The position numbers were made by a program, and so were the translations under genes. The notes beneath the pieces are model-generated. The model made no database searches and was not told the origin of the DNA. It saw nothing but the letters and a program-made list of their open reading frames with translations. A DNA stretch of 42,869 nucleotides from an uncultured Prevotella sp. (GTDB taxonomy: Bacteria; Bacteroidota; Bacteroidia; Bacteroidales; Bacteroidaceae): positions 1 to 42,869 of the forward strand of contig UQKO01000016.1 of NCBI GenBank assembly GCA_900541575.1, in the 5' to 3' direction. Of the stretch, positions 1 to 9,190 are shown in pieces; the first letter of the stretch is position 1; each line of letters begins with the position of its first letter.

Positions 1-490
1 ATCCTTTGTGCTTTCCTGTAATACCAATACCTTCTCCACCTGTGGCGGGAGCCATATAGGTGGACATAGTGTTCTGAATTTTTCCCAAAGACTGTATGCG
101 CTTCTCAAGTTTCTTTAAGCGGATAGCGTTGCGTTCAGCGGTTCGCTTCGCTCCCATCTTTTTGATGGTTGAGGCTTTTGGCTCGTTTGCTGTGATGAAC
201 GCATTTTCTTGGTTAGAGCGTTCATTGGCATTGTGGGCTAATTGCGTTGAGGTTATGAGCTTGCCGTTGCTGTCAAGAGTGGCATAGATGTAAGTGCCAT
301 TGGAATCTTTAATCAAGGGTATGCCATCAGTAGTGGCGTGGAAATGAAAATTCTCGTCACCTTGGATGGTAATGGTCAGAGTCGTTCCATCAGGTTGCTT
401 TACCTGAATATAGCGTCGCTTGGCAGGAATTGCGATTGCACTAGCAGCGAACAAAGAAGCTACTGCAAATGTTAGTAAACGTTTTGCCAT
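1..490 (-). CDS. M6-family metalloprotease-like secreted protein, N-terminal part (runs off window)
   Basis: The gene starts at the ATG complementary to 488-490 and runs off the left edge, so only about 163 residues are visible. It opens with a signal peptide (MAKRLLTFAVASLFAASAIA) followed by IPAKRRYIQVKQPDG and a stretch with GDENFHFHATTDGIPL and GTYIYATLDSNGKL. This opening resembles the N-terminal segment of Bacteroidetes secreted proteins annotated as M6 (immune inhibitor A-like) metalloproteases, in which a short propeptide-like domain precedes the catalytic domain. The catalytic HEXXH would lie outside the window, so the protease assignment is inferred from the N-terminus only. It lies 69 nt downstream of tamB on the same strand and may be the last gene of the nadK-ABC-tamB run. 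A lysine/arginine-rich segment (KKMGAKRTAERNAIRLKKLEKR) follows the first domain. Confidence 0.6.
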   Translation of the reverse strand, partial: MAKRLLTFAVASLFAASAIAIPAKRRYIQVKQPDGTTLTITIQGDENFHFHATTDGIPLIKDSNGTYIYATLDSNGKLITSTQLAHNANERSNQENAFITANEPKASTIKKMGAKRTAERNAIRLKKLEKRIQSLGKIQNTMSTYMAPATGGEGIGITGKHKG

Positions 491-559
491 TGTTCTCTAT
501 TTGTAGGATGAATATCTCTTGAAAATGAATTGTATTTGTTTGCGAGTCTGCATGATGTG

Positions 560-3500
560 TCAGCGTGAGGGAATGGCGGTTTGCGTGCGTTTCTTTCTGC
601 GGAATAGGTCAAGGAAGTTTGTGAAATCCTTTTGCAGACTGATGCCCACGCCTTGAGTAGTGAGCGATGACTTTGTAAAGTAACGGTCGTTTGTCTCGCT
701 ATAAGCTCTCAGACTGATGTTGCCGCGAGGCGTGAGTAAATATCGAATATCAAAATCGCCTACGAAGTTGGAAGTGTAGGTGGGATGATCGCGATAGCCA
801 AAGTTACCGTTGATAAGCAATCTGTCATTGAATAAGCGTCCTTGTAGCAATCCGTCTACTTCCATCTCGTCCCATCCCGTAGAGCCAGGTATGAAGTTTG
901 TACCGAAGGTCCATCGCGACTGTCCTCCTAATGCCGAGGCAATGGCTGAGTTGAGCTGACCTGTCAGTGTGGATGATAGGAAAGAACGCATCGCTGTGCC
1001 TGATACGCCATTGCCCTGTTCGGCTGTTGAAACCGAAGAAGGAGTGGTGGTGAGGAAACGTCCCATGCCGAGCAAGCAAATCACCTGTCGGCTCATGTCT
1101 TCTTCTGTGGAGATAAGCTGACGTACCATTTGCTTTTCGTCGGAGGAAATGTTGTGGAGGTCTAGGTCAAAATCTACTTGCGGAGCGCGAGCTTTGCCGC
1201 CAATGTTGAGAATACAGTCTGCTCGAACTGTTTTCTGTGTGAAACCTGCTCCATAGTTGAGGTCGCTTAGGGGCACACCATTCACAGTATAGAGTGCCTT
1301 TAAAGCCAAGTTGGCATCAAGCGGGTTGCCACCAAATGTAATCGTACTTCCTTCTTGCAAGGTAAGATCCTTGCGAATGACGTCTTGTAAACTCAACTTG
1401 TAATCGCCGCGTACTACCTTATAGGTGCCATACATTTCAAACCCTCCTTTATTGTGCCAAGAAGCTCTGATCGGTCCAACTCCATAGGCTGTGATAGCAT
1501 CATCAGCACGTGCATCGGTGATAATCTTGATTTGTGCAGAGGGGTTTGTATCGATAAAGAAGTTGAGGCGCATGTCTGTGCCCATGTTTTGCGTGGGCAC
1601 ATCTGCATCTATGGAATCTTCTTCCTCTTTGTTGTTGGATGCTAGAAGCAGATTCCTATCGTTCGCAGGACGGCGGCTATGGAAATGAATCATTTGGTCG
1701 TCTTTAGAAAATGCCGTTTGCGAACTGAGGTCGTATACAAAGGTGGTAGGAGTTTCAGGGGTTAAGGCGATGTCTGCCATGAATTGGCCAGGCATTCCTT
1801 TCAGTTGTATAGTACCAGACCCCGTCGTTGTGCTATAAAATGGCATTCCTGATTGTTTTTGCTGATTGTAGCAAAGTAGGTGAGTAGCAGCTAGTGTGAA
1901 GTCGTAGTTAAGATTCTTCAAGTGTGTGTGGCGTAGCGTGCCATTGGCAATGCCGCTTCCACCGCGTTTGTCAGAAATGATGAAGTCGTTGAATTTGAAA
2001 TAGCCTGGTCCTAATTCTACTTGGCCATTACTTACCTTATAGCGAACGCCCGTAACGGGAATGGTGGCTTCAGCATTTGCTGTAAGTTTTCCTTCAAAGT
2101 CAAGTTTTTTAAAAGGTCCGTAAAGGCGTAGTGCGCCAGTGGCATCACCCGTAAAGTCGTCGAAGATACCATTGATGTAGCGACGTAGGAAACGCAAATC
2201 GGTATGATGCGTGTTAATATGAAGATCTAGCCCTTTCTCTGCCAAAGATACGTAACCTTGTAATTCTGTACCATCGTCGACGGTGCGTGGAAGGTGCATT
2301 GACGCATTCAGATTGATGCGGTTGTCAGCTTTGTTCCAATTTGCCGAGATGTTCGCACGTCCCATGGGACCATTGTTGAAAGTAAAATTGGGTACGTTGA
2401 GGTGGGCATGTACTTGTGGATGGTTGCCTTCTTGTGTAAACGAGGCCGTCCCTGTGGCATTGCCTCCGAAGGCTACTGCATCAAAGTTGATTAAGTCAAG
2501 AATGTAATTAATGTCAACATTCTTCAAGCGAGCCACGATGGAGTCGTTTCGTCCAGCTCCCACCTTGCCGCTGACAGAGAGTGCTTGGTCTTGACTTGAA
2601 ATACTTACACTATTGATGGCAAGTTGATGATTAATGTAGGAAAGTTGACCGCTTGAGATGTTCCACGGCATGTGGTCTAAAGCAAACTCCGTAGGGTGAA
2701 TGTTCATGTGGAACCCAATCTTCTGGCCTCCTCTGATAAATTCAGTCTCGCTTTCAAATTTTCCGGAATAAGCCTTGCTTTCTGTATCGGACCAACCAAT
2801 CTGTGTGAGTAGCTTTCCTTCCTGTGTTTTGAAATTTACGGCCACATGATAGTCGTGGCCAGAGATTTCTTTCTGAGCTTGCACTAAACAATTATATAGG
2901 GAACCTTCTCCCGAAAGATAGATGCTAGGCTTATCGAAATGTTGTCCAGAGATGGTCAAAGAAGGAGTAGAGGCAGTGAGCCAAGTACGTCCATTGCCAG
3001 TATTGAGAGTGCCTCGTAAGCGAAGTGTGCCTCCTGCTTGAATGTCAACACCCAACATCTGCTTTAGAAAATCAGTATCTTTTAGTCGTGTATCAATGGT
3101 CCATTGTTGGGAAGCAGATGTTGCCCCCGCAGAGGGGATAATAGTTGGTAATGCGCGATGTAAAAGGGCTGTTACACCATTTATGATGGATTGTGGTTGG
3201 AGATTACCTTGAATGTCGGCATCCAAGAAGTCGCTATCAATGTGTAATGAAGAATGCTGTGATGCATGTCTTTGCAACTGCGCTGTGAAATGGTCTAACT
3301 GGTAGTTCCCTCTTGGACCATTTTGCATATGGAAATGGCGGATGCTGACGTTTCCCCAAGGCAATGCGCTTCCTAGCCCAGACAAAGATGCTTGAACACT
3401 ACCACTGAACGCAGCTGCTCCGTAAGGAGTATGAATTCCTAATTGTGATGGCACAAGATGGTCAATTTGTGCTTGTAGATTGATATTTGCTAACTTCTTT

Positions 3501-5071
3501 CCTACGAGCGAAGCATCGCCTTTAACCGCAAATTGTGCACGAGCATCTTGGCTTTTGAGACTTGCGGAAATGATTTTCCCATCATAGTTGCCTGTAAGAT
3601 GAATACCTCCATAACAGATGTTGTTCCACTCCAAGGCACTGATATTGATATTGGCCCATAAGGATGGTGCTGACTTCTTGTTGAAATCAGATTTAATCGA
3701 AGCGTGTAACGAAGCACGTGTGGGCAGTTTGGGATTATTAAAAATGACAGAAGGACGCACATCTGTCAGTTGCGATTTTACGCTAAGTAAGGAAGAATCC
3801 CATGTGGCATCAGCGGCCACTTGTCCCACAGTTGTATGGAGTATCAGCGCTCCTGTTGCATGATGCTTATCCTTTATTAATACATGTGCAGAGGCATTGA
3901 TGTCGCCAATGCGAGCGATGAGTTGTGCATCTTTCTCCTTCAGTCCCGTCCATTGGGCAATGTTCGAACCAAGCGGAGCTCCCACAAATAGTTGCTTTAT
4001 ATTGACACTCGCTGTGAGCCCTTTGCCTCCTTGTCTGTTCCAAGTGAAGTCGGTTTGTATCTTGAATTTGTTGTCAGTAGTATGTGCCGAGAATTGATTG
4101 AGCTGTAACTTTTGGGGAGTGAGCAATAGGGAGGTTGAAAGGCGAATCGTTGCGTCCATTCCAGTGGGAAACTTTATTAGTGGACGTAGGTCGGAAGTGG
4201 CTACTTGTAAGTCTTTCAAGGTGGCTCCAATATGCAGTGTGGAAGCGAATGTGCTAAAACCTTTCCTAATGTCGTAAGTGGCTAGCAGAGAAGTTTGTTG
4301 AAAATGTGTATGAGGCATTTCCAAACAGAAATCTTCTATTTGAGCATTTTGTCGGTCGGCATTCAACTTGAAATGAAATTGGCGGATGTCTAAGCCAGAT
4401 TTCTCTTTGAATGATAAAGATCGTACACGTAAATTGATGGATTGCGGTGTGATTGACTTTAAACTTACGTTGGCATTTAAGTCCTTCACACTCAGGTGTG
4501 CAAAGTCTAATTTCCCTGGTTTGGAAAGTTTGTAGAGCTCATTGTATTGGAAAGCGACTCTACGCAGTATTATCGAATTGATACGCAGGTCAATAGCTGT
4601 CTTTTTATGAGGCTCTTTACTTGCAAACGCATCAAGTAAAAATTGGTAGTTGGTAGCGCTATCAGATTTTTCTTTGTATAGGTTTACACTTGTATCGAGT
4701 AGGGAAACAGTGCGGAGTGATAGTTGGTGTTTGAACAATGATCGAAGTTCAATCTTGCACGATATGAGGCCTGCCTGCAGAAGATCTTTCTTCTTCAAAT
4801 CTTTAATGTTAACCTCTTTGAGTGTTAATCGATTGAAAAGTCCCACCTCAATGTGTCCAATCGTAACTTCTGTGCCGAGACGATTGCTTAGCGCTTGAGC
4901 AATTTGCCGTGTGAGGAACTGCTCGGTAGGTGAGAAGTTGAGAAATGCCAACAATAAGGTATATGCGCCAATGATGGTGCATAGCAAAGTGCGAAATATG
5001 TTGCGTAGTGAGGGTCTCTTCACTTTCTTGTTGGATTTGAATAGATTGGGCGTGTGGTTACTTCTTAGCAT
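560..5071 (-). CDS. tamB: TamB-like translocation and assembly module protein (DUF490)
   Basis: A protein of 1503 residues with one N-terminal membrane segment (about residues 26-47, LLCTIIGAYTLLLAFLNF), then a very long beta-repeat body. Its C-terminal third has the DUF490/TamB pattern: GNPLDANLALKALYTV, a VDFDLDL segment, then a final region after GQSRWTFGTNFIPGSTGWDE with YLLTPRGNISLRAYSETNDR. TamB-type proteins are anchored in the inner membrane, span the periplasm as a hydrophobic groove, and move lipids or help insert outer-membrane proteins. Length and layout fit the family; the role here is taken from the family. The start overlaps the end of the upstream ABC exporter gene by 14 nt (5058-5071), which suggests translational coupling and a shared envelope role. 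No tamA-like gene is visible nearby. Confidence 0.88.
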   Translation of the reverse strand: MLRSNHTPNLFKSNKKVKRPSLRNIFRTLLCTIIGAYTLLLAFLNFSPTEQFLTRQIAQALSNRLGTEVTIGHIEVGLFNRLTLKEVNIKDLKKKDLLQAGLISCKIELRSLFKHQLSLRTVSLLDTSVNLYKEKSDSATNYQFLLDAFASKEPHKKTAIDLRINSIILRRVAFQYNELYKLSKPGKLDFAHLSVKDLNANVSLKSITPQSINLRVRSLSFKEKSGLDIRQFHFKLNADRQNAQIEDFCLEMPHTHFQQTSLLATYDIRKGFSTFASTLHIGATLKDLQVATSDLRPLIKFPTGMDATIRLSTSLLLTPQKLQLNQFSAHTTDNKFKIQTDFTWNRQGGKGLTASVNIKQLFVGAPLGSNIAQWTGLKEKDAQLIARIGDINASAHVLIKDKHHATGALILHTTVGQVAADATWDSSLLSVKSQLTDVRPSVIFNNPKLPTRASLHASIKSDFNKKSAPSLWANINISALEWNNICYGGIHLTGNYDGKIISASLKSQDARAQFAVKGDASLVGKKLANINLQAQIDHLVPSQLGIHTPYGAAAFSGSVQASLSGLGSALPWGNVSIRHFHMQNGPRGNYQLDHFTAQLQRHASQHSSLHIDSDFLDADIQGNLQPQSIINGVTALLHRALPTIIPSAGATSASQQWTIDTRLKDTDFLKQMLGVDIQAGGTLRLRGTLNTGNGRTWLTASTPSLTISGQHFDKPSIYLSGEGSLYNCLVQAQKEISGHDYHVAVNFKTQEGKLLTQIGWSDTESKAYSGKFESETEFIRGGQKIGFHMNIHPTEFALDHMPWNISSGQLSYINHQLAINSVSISSQDQALSVSGKVGAGRNDSIVARLKNVDINYILDLINFDAVAFGGNATGTASFTQEGNHPQVHAHLNVPNFTFNNGPMGRANISANWNKADNRINLNASMHLPRTVDDGTELQGYVSLAEKGLDLHINTHHTDLRFLRRYINGIFDDFTGDATGALRLYGPFKKLDFEGKLTANAEATIPVTGVRYKVSNGQVELGPGYFKFNDFIISDKRGGSGIANGTLRHTHLKNLNYDFTLAATHLLCYNQQKQSGMPFYSTTTGSGTIQLKGMPGQFMADIALTPETPTTFVYDLSSQTAFSKDDQMIHFHSRRPANDRNLLLASNNKEEEDSIDADVPTQNMGTDMRLNFFIDTNPSAQIKIITDARADDAITAYGVGPIRASWHNKGGFEMYGTYKVVRGDYKLSLQDVIRKDLTLQEGSTITFGGNPLDANLALKALYTVNGVPLSDLNYGAGFTQKTVRADCILNIGGKARAPQVDFDLDLHNISSDEKQMVRQLISTEEDMSRQVICLLGMGRFLTTTPSSVSTAEQGNGVSGTAMRSFLSSTLTGQLNSAIASALGGQSRWTFGTNFIPGSTGWDEMEVDGLLQGRLFNDRLLINGNFGYRDHPTYTSNFVGDFDIRYLLTPRGNISLRAYSETNDRYFTKSSLTTQGVGISLQKDFTNFLDLFRRKKRTQTAIPSR

Positions 5072-6728
5072 CTACGCGATGCGACTTTCCTTCGAGATGA
5101 AGAATCTGTGTAGCGTATTTCAATACTTTTGGCCGATGTGTGATGAATATCAATGTAGAATTTCTGTTTTCCTGAACGATGCGTTGAAGTACAATGTCTT
5201 CTGTTTCGCTATCTAATGAGGATGTGGCTTCGTCGAAAATAATAATGCTTCCATCCGAGAGTAAAGCACGTGCAATGGCTATGCGTTGAGCCTGTCCTTC
5301 AGAAAGTCCCCCTCCTGATTCGCTGCATGGGGTGTCGAGGCCTTTAGGAAGTTCTAATACGAAATCGGCAGAAGCTGTGTGAAGTGCCTTTCGAAGTTCT
5401 TCTTCTGTAGCCGTGGGACGTGCTTGTAGCAGGTTGCTCCGGATGGTACCCGAGAATAGTGTGTTGCCTTGCGGAACATAGGCAAAATTGCAGCGTAGGT
5501 GCGGACTCATTGCGTGTGTGCATCCTGTTCCGTCAATCAATGTGACAGAGCCTTGCTGCGGCTTTATTAAAGAGAGTAACAGACGAATGAGTGTGGTCTT
5601 TCCTGCTCCCGTCTCACCCGTAATGGCTATGATGCTTTTGGCAGAGAATACTTGGCTGAAATCGTTGAATATCAGTCGTGACTTAACTTCGTATTGATAA
5701 CTCACATGGTTGAGCTGTAAGCCTAAGGGACGAGGAAGCAAGAGAGGCTCCGTAAGCTCTTCTTGCGGAATGTCTTCAATGTCCATCAAGCGCTCAGAAG
5801 CCGTGAATGCTGAGATAAAGATAGGAATAAACTTTGAGAGCGTACGGATGGGCGATTGAATTTGCCCTACGAGTTGGATAAATGCCAACATGGCACCATA
5901 AGTGATGAGGCCGCGCGATAGACTATATGTGCCCCAAGTAAATGTGATGAAATATCCTGCACCAAATCCAAAACTGAGAAGTCCTGCAGAGATTGTAGAG
6001 TAACGGGTGCGTTGCAGAATGGTTTGATGGAGCTGGTCTTGTTGCTTCTTTAGACTATTGATAAAGAAATCAACACGTTGTAATGTCTTGACTACCAGTG
6101 AATGTTGAAGCGTTTCTTGGATGATGGCTTGAATGCGACTTTCTTCCTCTCTCGATTGGTGTGTCAGTTTTCGCATTTTCTTGACATAGAGTTTGCTGCA
6201 TACCAAGAAGAATGGAACTACACACACAATGATGAGAGCTAGTGTGCTGTCCATAAAGAAAAGGAAAAGAAATGCTCCAATAAATTGTACGAGTGTGGTG
6301 ACAAGATTGGGAATATCTTCTGTGATAAAGTTTACCACATCCTTTACGTCGCGTTCCATACGATTGGTGAGATGCCCCGTATGGTAGGTTTTAAGTGAAA
6401 TCCATTCGCTGTGCATCAATCGGGCAAAAAGCTGTTGTTGCATATCGTTCTGTGCATTGACCCCTAGGGTAGCTCGAATCCATCGAGAGGATAGGCTGAG
6501 GGATATGCGCAAAGTCATGATGAATGCGATTAAGATGAAAGCATGCGTGAGTGGAATCTGTTGATTGTGGTGGGTAGCAATGTCAATCACAAGTTTCGTG
6601 GCCCAAACAAAGGCAAGGTCAAGACCTACGAGTGTTACGCCCAATAGCGTGTTGAGCGTAACTTGTAGTTTATGCCCTCTAAAGAGGTGAAATAGGTATT
6701 TTATAATATGTGGCGTAGAACGCGTCAT
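5058..6728 (-). CDS. ABC exporter, fused membrane and ATPase domains (MsbA/LmrA-like)
   Basis: A half-transporter of 556 residues. Residues about 1-310 form the six-helix exporter domain (hydrophobic runs at TLVGLDLAFVWATKLVIDIA, FIGAFLFLFFMDSTLALIIVCVVPFF split by short loops). The C-terminal nucleotide-binding domain has Walker A GETGAGKTTL near residue 373, signature LSEGQAQR near 475, Walker B IIIFDEATSSLD near 498 and the switch histidine in FITHRP near 529. It should homodimerise in the inner membrane and export a hydrophobic substrate, possibly lipid-linked; the substrate cannot be read from sequence. The gene lies 29 nt after nadK and overlaps tamB by 14 nt. The tamB neighbour makes an envelope lipid role plausible but unproven. 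Confidence 0.9.
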   Translation of the reverse strand: MTRSTPHIIKYLFHLFRGHKLQVTLNTLLGVTLVGLDLAFVWATKLVIDIATHHNQQIPLTHAFILIAFIMTLRISLSLSSRWIRATLGVNAQNDMQQQLFARLMHSEWISLKTYHTGHLTNRMERDVKDVVNFITEDIPNLVTTLVQFIGAFLFLFFMDSTLALIIVCVVPFFLVCSKLYVKKMRKLTHQSREEESRIQAIIQETLQHSLVVKTLQRVDFFINSLKKQQDQLHQTILQRTRYSTISAGLLSFGFGAGYFITFTWGTYSLSRGLITYGAMLAFIQLVGQIQSPIRTLSKFIPIFISAFTASERLMDIEDIPQEELTEPLLLPRPLGLQLNHVSYQYEVKSRLIFNDFSQVFSAKSIIAITGETGAGKTTLIRLLLSLIKPQQGSVTLIDGTGCTHAMSPHLRCNFAYVPQGNTLFSGTIRSNLLQARPTATEEELRKALHTASADFVLELPKGLDTPCSESGGGLSEGQAQRIAIARALLSDGSIIIFDEATSSLDSETEDIVLQRIVQENRNSTLIFITHRPKVLKYATQILHLEGKSHRVDAKK

Positions 6729-6757
6729 GAATGGAGTCGTAAGAGAAGAATAGGGGG

Positions 6758-7648
6758 TTAGTAGCGCTGGTCAGCTCCCCACATCAATTTGTCGCGTAAA
6801 GTATCGAAGAAGTGTTTATGTTCAATCTTGATTACCTTGATTGTGTGAGGTGCACAATGAATGCTAATCTTTGTTGAGTTTGGAAGGCTCTCGCTTCGTC
6901 CATCGCAAGAGAGCAGAAATTTTTGTGAACGACTATGTATCTCTAGTCGGATGTCAACATCATCACGAACTACTACAGGACGAATTGACAAACTATGCGG
7001 AGCAATGGGAGCAATGCAAAATGTACCTGATTGTGGCACAAGAATAGGGCCTCCTACACTCAATGAATATCCTGTAGATCCCGTAGGAGTGGATACGATT
7101 AGTCCATCTGCCAAGTAAGTGGTGAGATAATGGTCATTAATATAGGTTGCAATTTCAATAAGTGAAGAGTTGTCGTGTTTCAGCACAGCTACTTCGTTGA
7201 GAGCATAGGGATGAAATTCAGAAAGGACGTCATCTTTTTTGACAGCAAGCGCTTTTCGCTTTTCCACTATATAGTCGCCATTGCAAAGTTTCTCTAGGGA
7301 GTCTTCTATCGCATCGGGCGATACATCAGCGAGGAATCCCAATCGTCCTGTGTTGATTCCCAAAATAGGGATGCCGCTTGCTCCCACCATGGCTGCTGTG
7401 CCGAGGAAAGTACCATCGCCACCTATTGATATGGCTACGTCGGCGCTGCAACGGCGCAATTCAGAAAAAGTCTCTACGCTATTAATTCTTATATCGAAGT
7501 TTCGCAAAACAAAAGCAGCAAAGCGTTCTTCCATGCATATTTTGACACCTAAGGCTTGAAGCTTGTGGATAACATGTGCTACGTATTGGTTTTTGCTAGT
7601 CTGATATATGTTGCCGAAGAGAGCTATTTTTAGGTGGGAATACTTCAT
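6758..7648 (-). CDS. nadK: NAD kinase
   Basis: The 296-residue protein has the diagnostic NAD/diacylglycerol kinase motifs: GGDGTFL at residues 76-82 (D78 in the catalytic loop), LNEVAV in the middle, and TPTGSTGYSLSVGGP, the family's glycine-rich loop. NadK phosphorylates NAD to NADP with ATP or polyphosphate and sets the NADPH supply. The length matches bacterial NadK. It is divergent from pdxJ across a 152-bp gap and is the first gene of the minus-strand run leading to the ABC exporter and tamB. I found no clear TAnnTTTG box on its own strand in the gap. Confidence 0.95.
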   Translation of the reverse strand: MKYSHLKIALFGNIYQTSKNQYVAHVIHKLQALGVKICMEERFAAFVLRNFDIRINSVETFSELRRCSADVAISIGGDGTFLGTAAMVGASGIPILGINTGRLGFLADVSPDAIEDSLEKLCNGDYIVEKRKALAVKKDDVLSEFHPYALNEVAVLKHDNSSLIEIATYINDHYLTTYLADGLIVSTPTGSTGYSLSVGGPILVPQSGTFCIAPIAPHSLSIRPVVVRDDVDIRLEIHSRSQKFLLSCDGRSESLPNSTKISIHCAPHTIKVIKIEHKHFFDTLRDKLMWGADQRY

Positions 7649-7726
7649 ATTGATAAATTAGTTTAAAACTTTGCCTTGGTTTATTAAAATAAAACACAAT
7701 ATTAGGGCAGAGTGCTTAAAAAAGCG

Positions 7727-7734
7727 TACCTTTG
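7727..7734 (+). promoter_or_regulatory. Candidate promoter -7 box for pdxJ
   Basis: TACCTTTG is an exact match to the Bacteroidetes TAnnTTTG -7 element, 66 nt before the pdxJ start in the nadK/pdxJ divergent gap. No convincing TTTG -33 element is seen at the expected distance. Confidence 0.5.
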
Positions 7735-7800
7735 TGCTACCAAAACAAAAACTAACAGGCGCAAATTTACATCTTTCGTCCGAAAAAACGAGAATTAACT

Positions 7801-8514
7801 ATGACAAAGTTGAGCGTGAATATTAACAAAGTGGCAACATTGCGTAATGCACGTGGGGGGAATAACCCCGATGTGATACGTGTCGCTTTGGATTGTGAGA
7901 AGTTTGGGGCACAAGGTATTACTGTGCATCCTAGACCCGATGAACGTCATATCCGTCATCAGGATGTATTGGATTTATCTACCATCCTGACTACGGAATT
8001 TAATATAGAAGGCTATCCAAGCGATGATTTCTGTCAATTGGTCTTGACCGTGAAGCCAGCGCAAGTAACCTTAGTGCCTGATGCTCCCGATCAGTTGACA
8101 TCTAACCACGGATGGGATACAAAAAAGCATTTTGAACAATTGCAACCAATTGTGACCCGATTCCGTGAAGCTGGTATACGTGTGAGCATTTTTATTGACG
8201 CTAATAATGAAATGGCTGATTATGCCAAGTCGTTGGGTGCTGATCGTGTGGAGCTTTATACCGAGCCTTATGCAGCTAACTACGAAATCAATCGCGAGGA
8301 AGCAATTGCACCTTTTGTGGAAACAGCGAAACATTGTAGGCAGATAGGGCTTGGACTAAATGCTGGTCACGACTTGAGCCTGCAAAACCTAGCTTACTTC
8401 CATCAATGTATTCCCTGGACTGATGAGGTGAGTATAGGGCATGCATTGATATGTGACGCATTATACATGGGACTGCAGAGTACCATCAAACAGTACTTGG
8501 AATGTCTTAGATGA
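7801..8514 (+). CDS. pdxJ: Pyridoxine 5'-phosphate synthase
   Basis: PdxJ condenses 1-deoxy-D-xylulose 5-phosphate with 3-amino-2-oxopropyl phosphate to form pyridoxine 5'-phosphate, the last ring-closing step of the DXP-dependent vitamin B6 pathway. The 237-residue protein starts MTKLSVNINKVATLRNARGG and contains HPRPDERHIRHQDV and LNAGHDLSLQN; H190 in the latter fits the conserved C-terminal active-site histidine of the family. Length matches the usual 235-245. The ATG is preceded by an A-rich leader, normal for this phylum where Shine-Dalgarno sites are weak. It is divergent from nadK and followed after 23 nt by the DJ-1-family gene. Confidence 0.96.
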   Translation: MTKLSVNINKVATLRNARGGNNPDVIRVALDCEKFGAQGITVHPRPDERHIRHQDVLDLSTILTTEFNIEGYPSDDFCQLVLTVKPAQVTLVPDAPDQLTSNHGWDTKKHFEQLQPIVTRFREAGIRVSIFIDANNEMADYAKSLGADRVELYTEPYAANYEINREEAIAPFVETAKHCRQIGLGLNAGHDLSLQNLAYFHQCIPWTDEVSIGHALICDALYMGLQSTIKQYLECLR

Positions 8515-8537
8515 AAGAATAAAAACAATTATAGAAT

Positions 8538-9122
8538 ATGATATATTTATTCCTTGCTGATGGTTTTGAAGAAATCGAAACAATCGGTACGATTGATATC
8601 CTACGCCGTTGCGGCTTACAGGTACAGACACTCAGTGTGACAGGAAAACGCGTAGTAGTAAGTGCTCGTGGTGTGGTGGTCAAAGCTGATAGTCTGTTTA
8701 AAAAAAATCACTTGCTTCATTGCGATGCCTTGGTACTTCCAGGTGGACTGAAAGGAGCAGAGATGATGAACAAGAATACTGTACTTCATCAAGCTTTGCT
8801 CACACAAGCGCGCAAAGGAGTATTGGTTGCGGCTATCTGTGCCGCTCCGATGGTGCTTTCTACTGCAGGCTTGCTTATCGGTAAACACGTGACCATTTAT
8901 CCCGGAATGCAGCATCATTTAGAGGGTGCCATTTATCATAGCGATGCCTACGTGGTAGAACACGACAATATCCTTACAGGAGCAGGTCCTGCTGCCACTC
9001 GCTTGTTTGCCTGCACTATAGCTCGCCATTTCGTGGCTGATGCAACCATTGTCGATCGTGTAGAAAACGATATGCTCTTTGAAGGCTATGATGCTTCAGT
9101 CAACCGACTGCTGAAGTTCTAA
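8538..9122 (+). CDS. DJ-1/PfpI family protein (YajL-like)
   Basis: The 194-residue protein has the single-domain DJ-1 layout: GFEEIET near the start (E14 aligned with the glutamate that tunes the nucleophile), LVLPGG at about 66-70, and the nucleophile elbow AAICAAP with Cys101, followed by GLLIGKHVTIYPG. Family members act as chaperones, glyoxalases or protein/nucleotide deglycases; the activity of this one cannot be chosen from sequence. It lies 23 nt behind pdxJ and ahead of a hairpin terminator, so it is probably co-transcribed with pdxJ. The close neighbour is metabolic, with no stress regulator beside it. Confidence 0.88.
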   Translation: MIYLFLADGFEEIETIGTIDILRRCGLQVQTLSVTGKRVVVSARGVVVKADSLFKKNHLLHCDALVLPGGLKGAEMMNKNTVLHQALLTQARKGVLVAAICAAPMVLSTAGLLIGKHVTIYPGMQHHLEGAIYHSDAYVVEHDNILTGAGPAATRLFACTIARHFVADATIVDRVENDMLFEGYDASVNRLLKF

Positions 9123-9126
9123 TTTT

Positions 9127-9173
9127 AGGGAGGTTCTAATGCATACATTTCTAGGAAGAATTAGAACCTCTCT
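9127..9173 (+). terminator. Rho-independent terminator between DJ-1 gene and recG
   Basis: A 14-bp stem (AGGGAGGTTCTAAT at 9127-9140 against ATTAGAACCTCTCT at 9160-9173, one G-T pair) with a 19-nt loop is followed by ATCTTTTTG. It starts 5 nt after the DJ-1 stop. recG starts only 18 nt downstream, so it may act as an attenuator rather than a full stop. Confidence 0.7.
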
Positions 9174-9190
9174 ATCTTTTTGTTTGATTC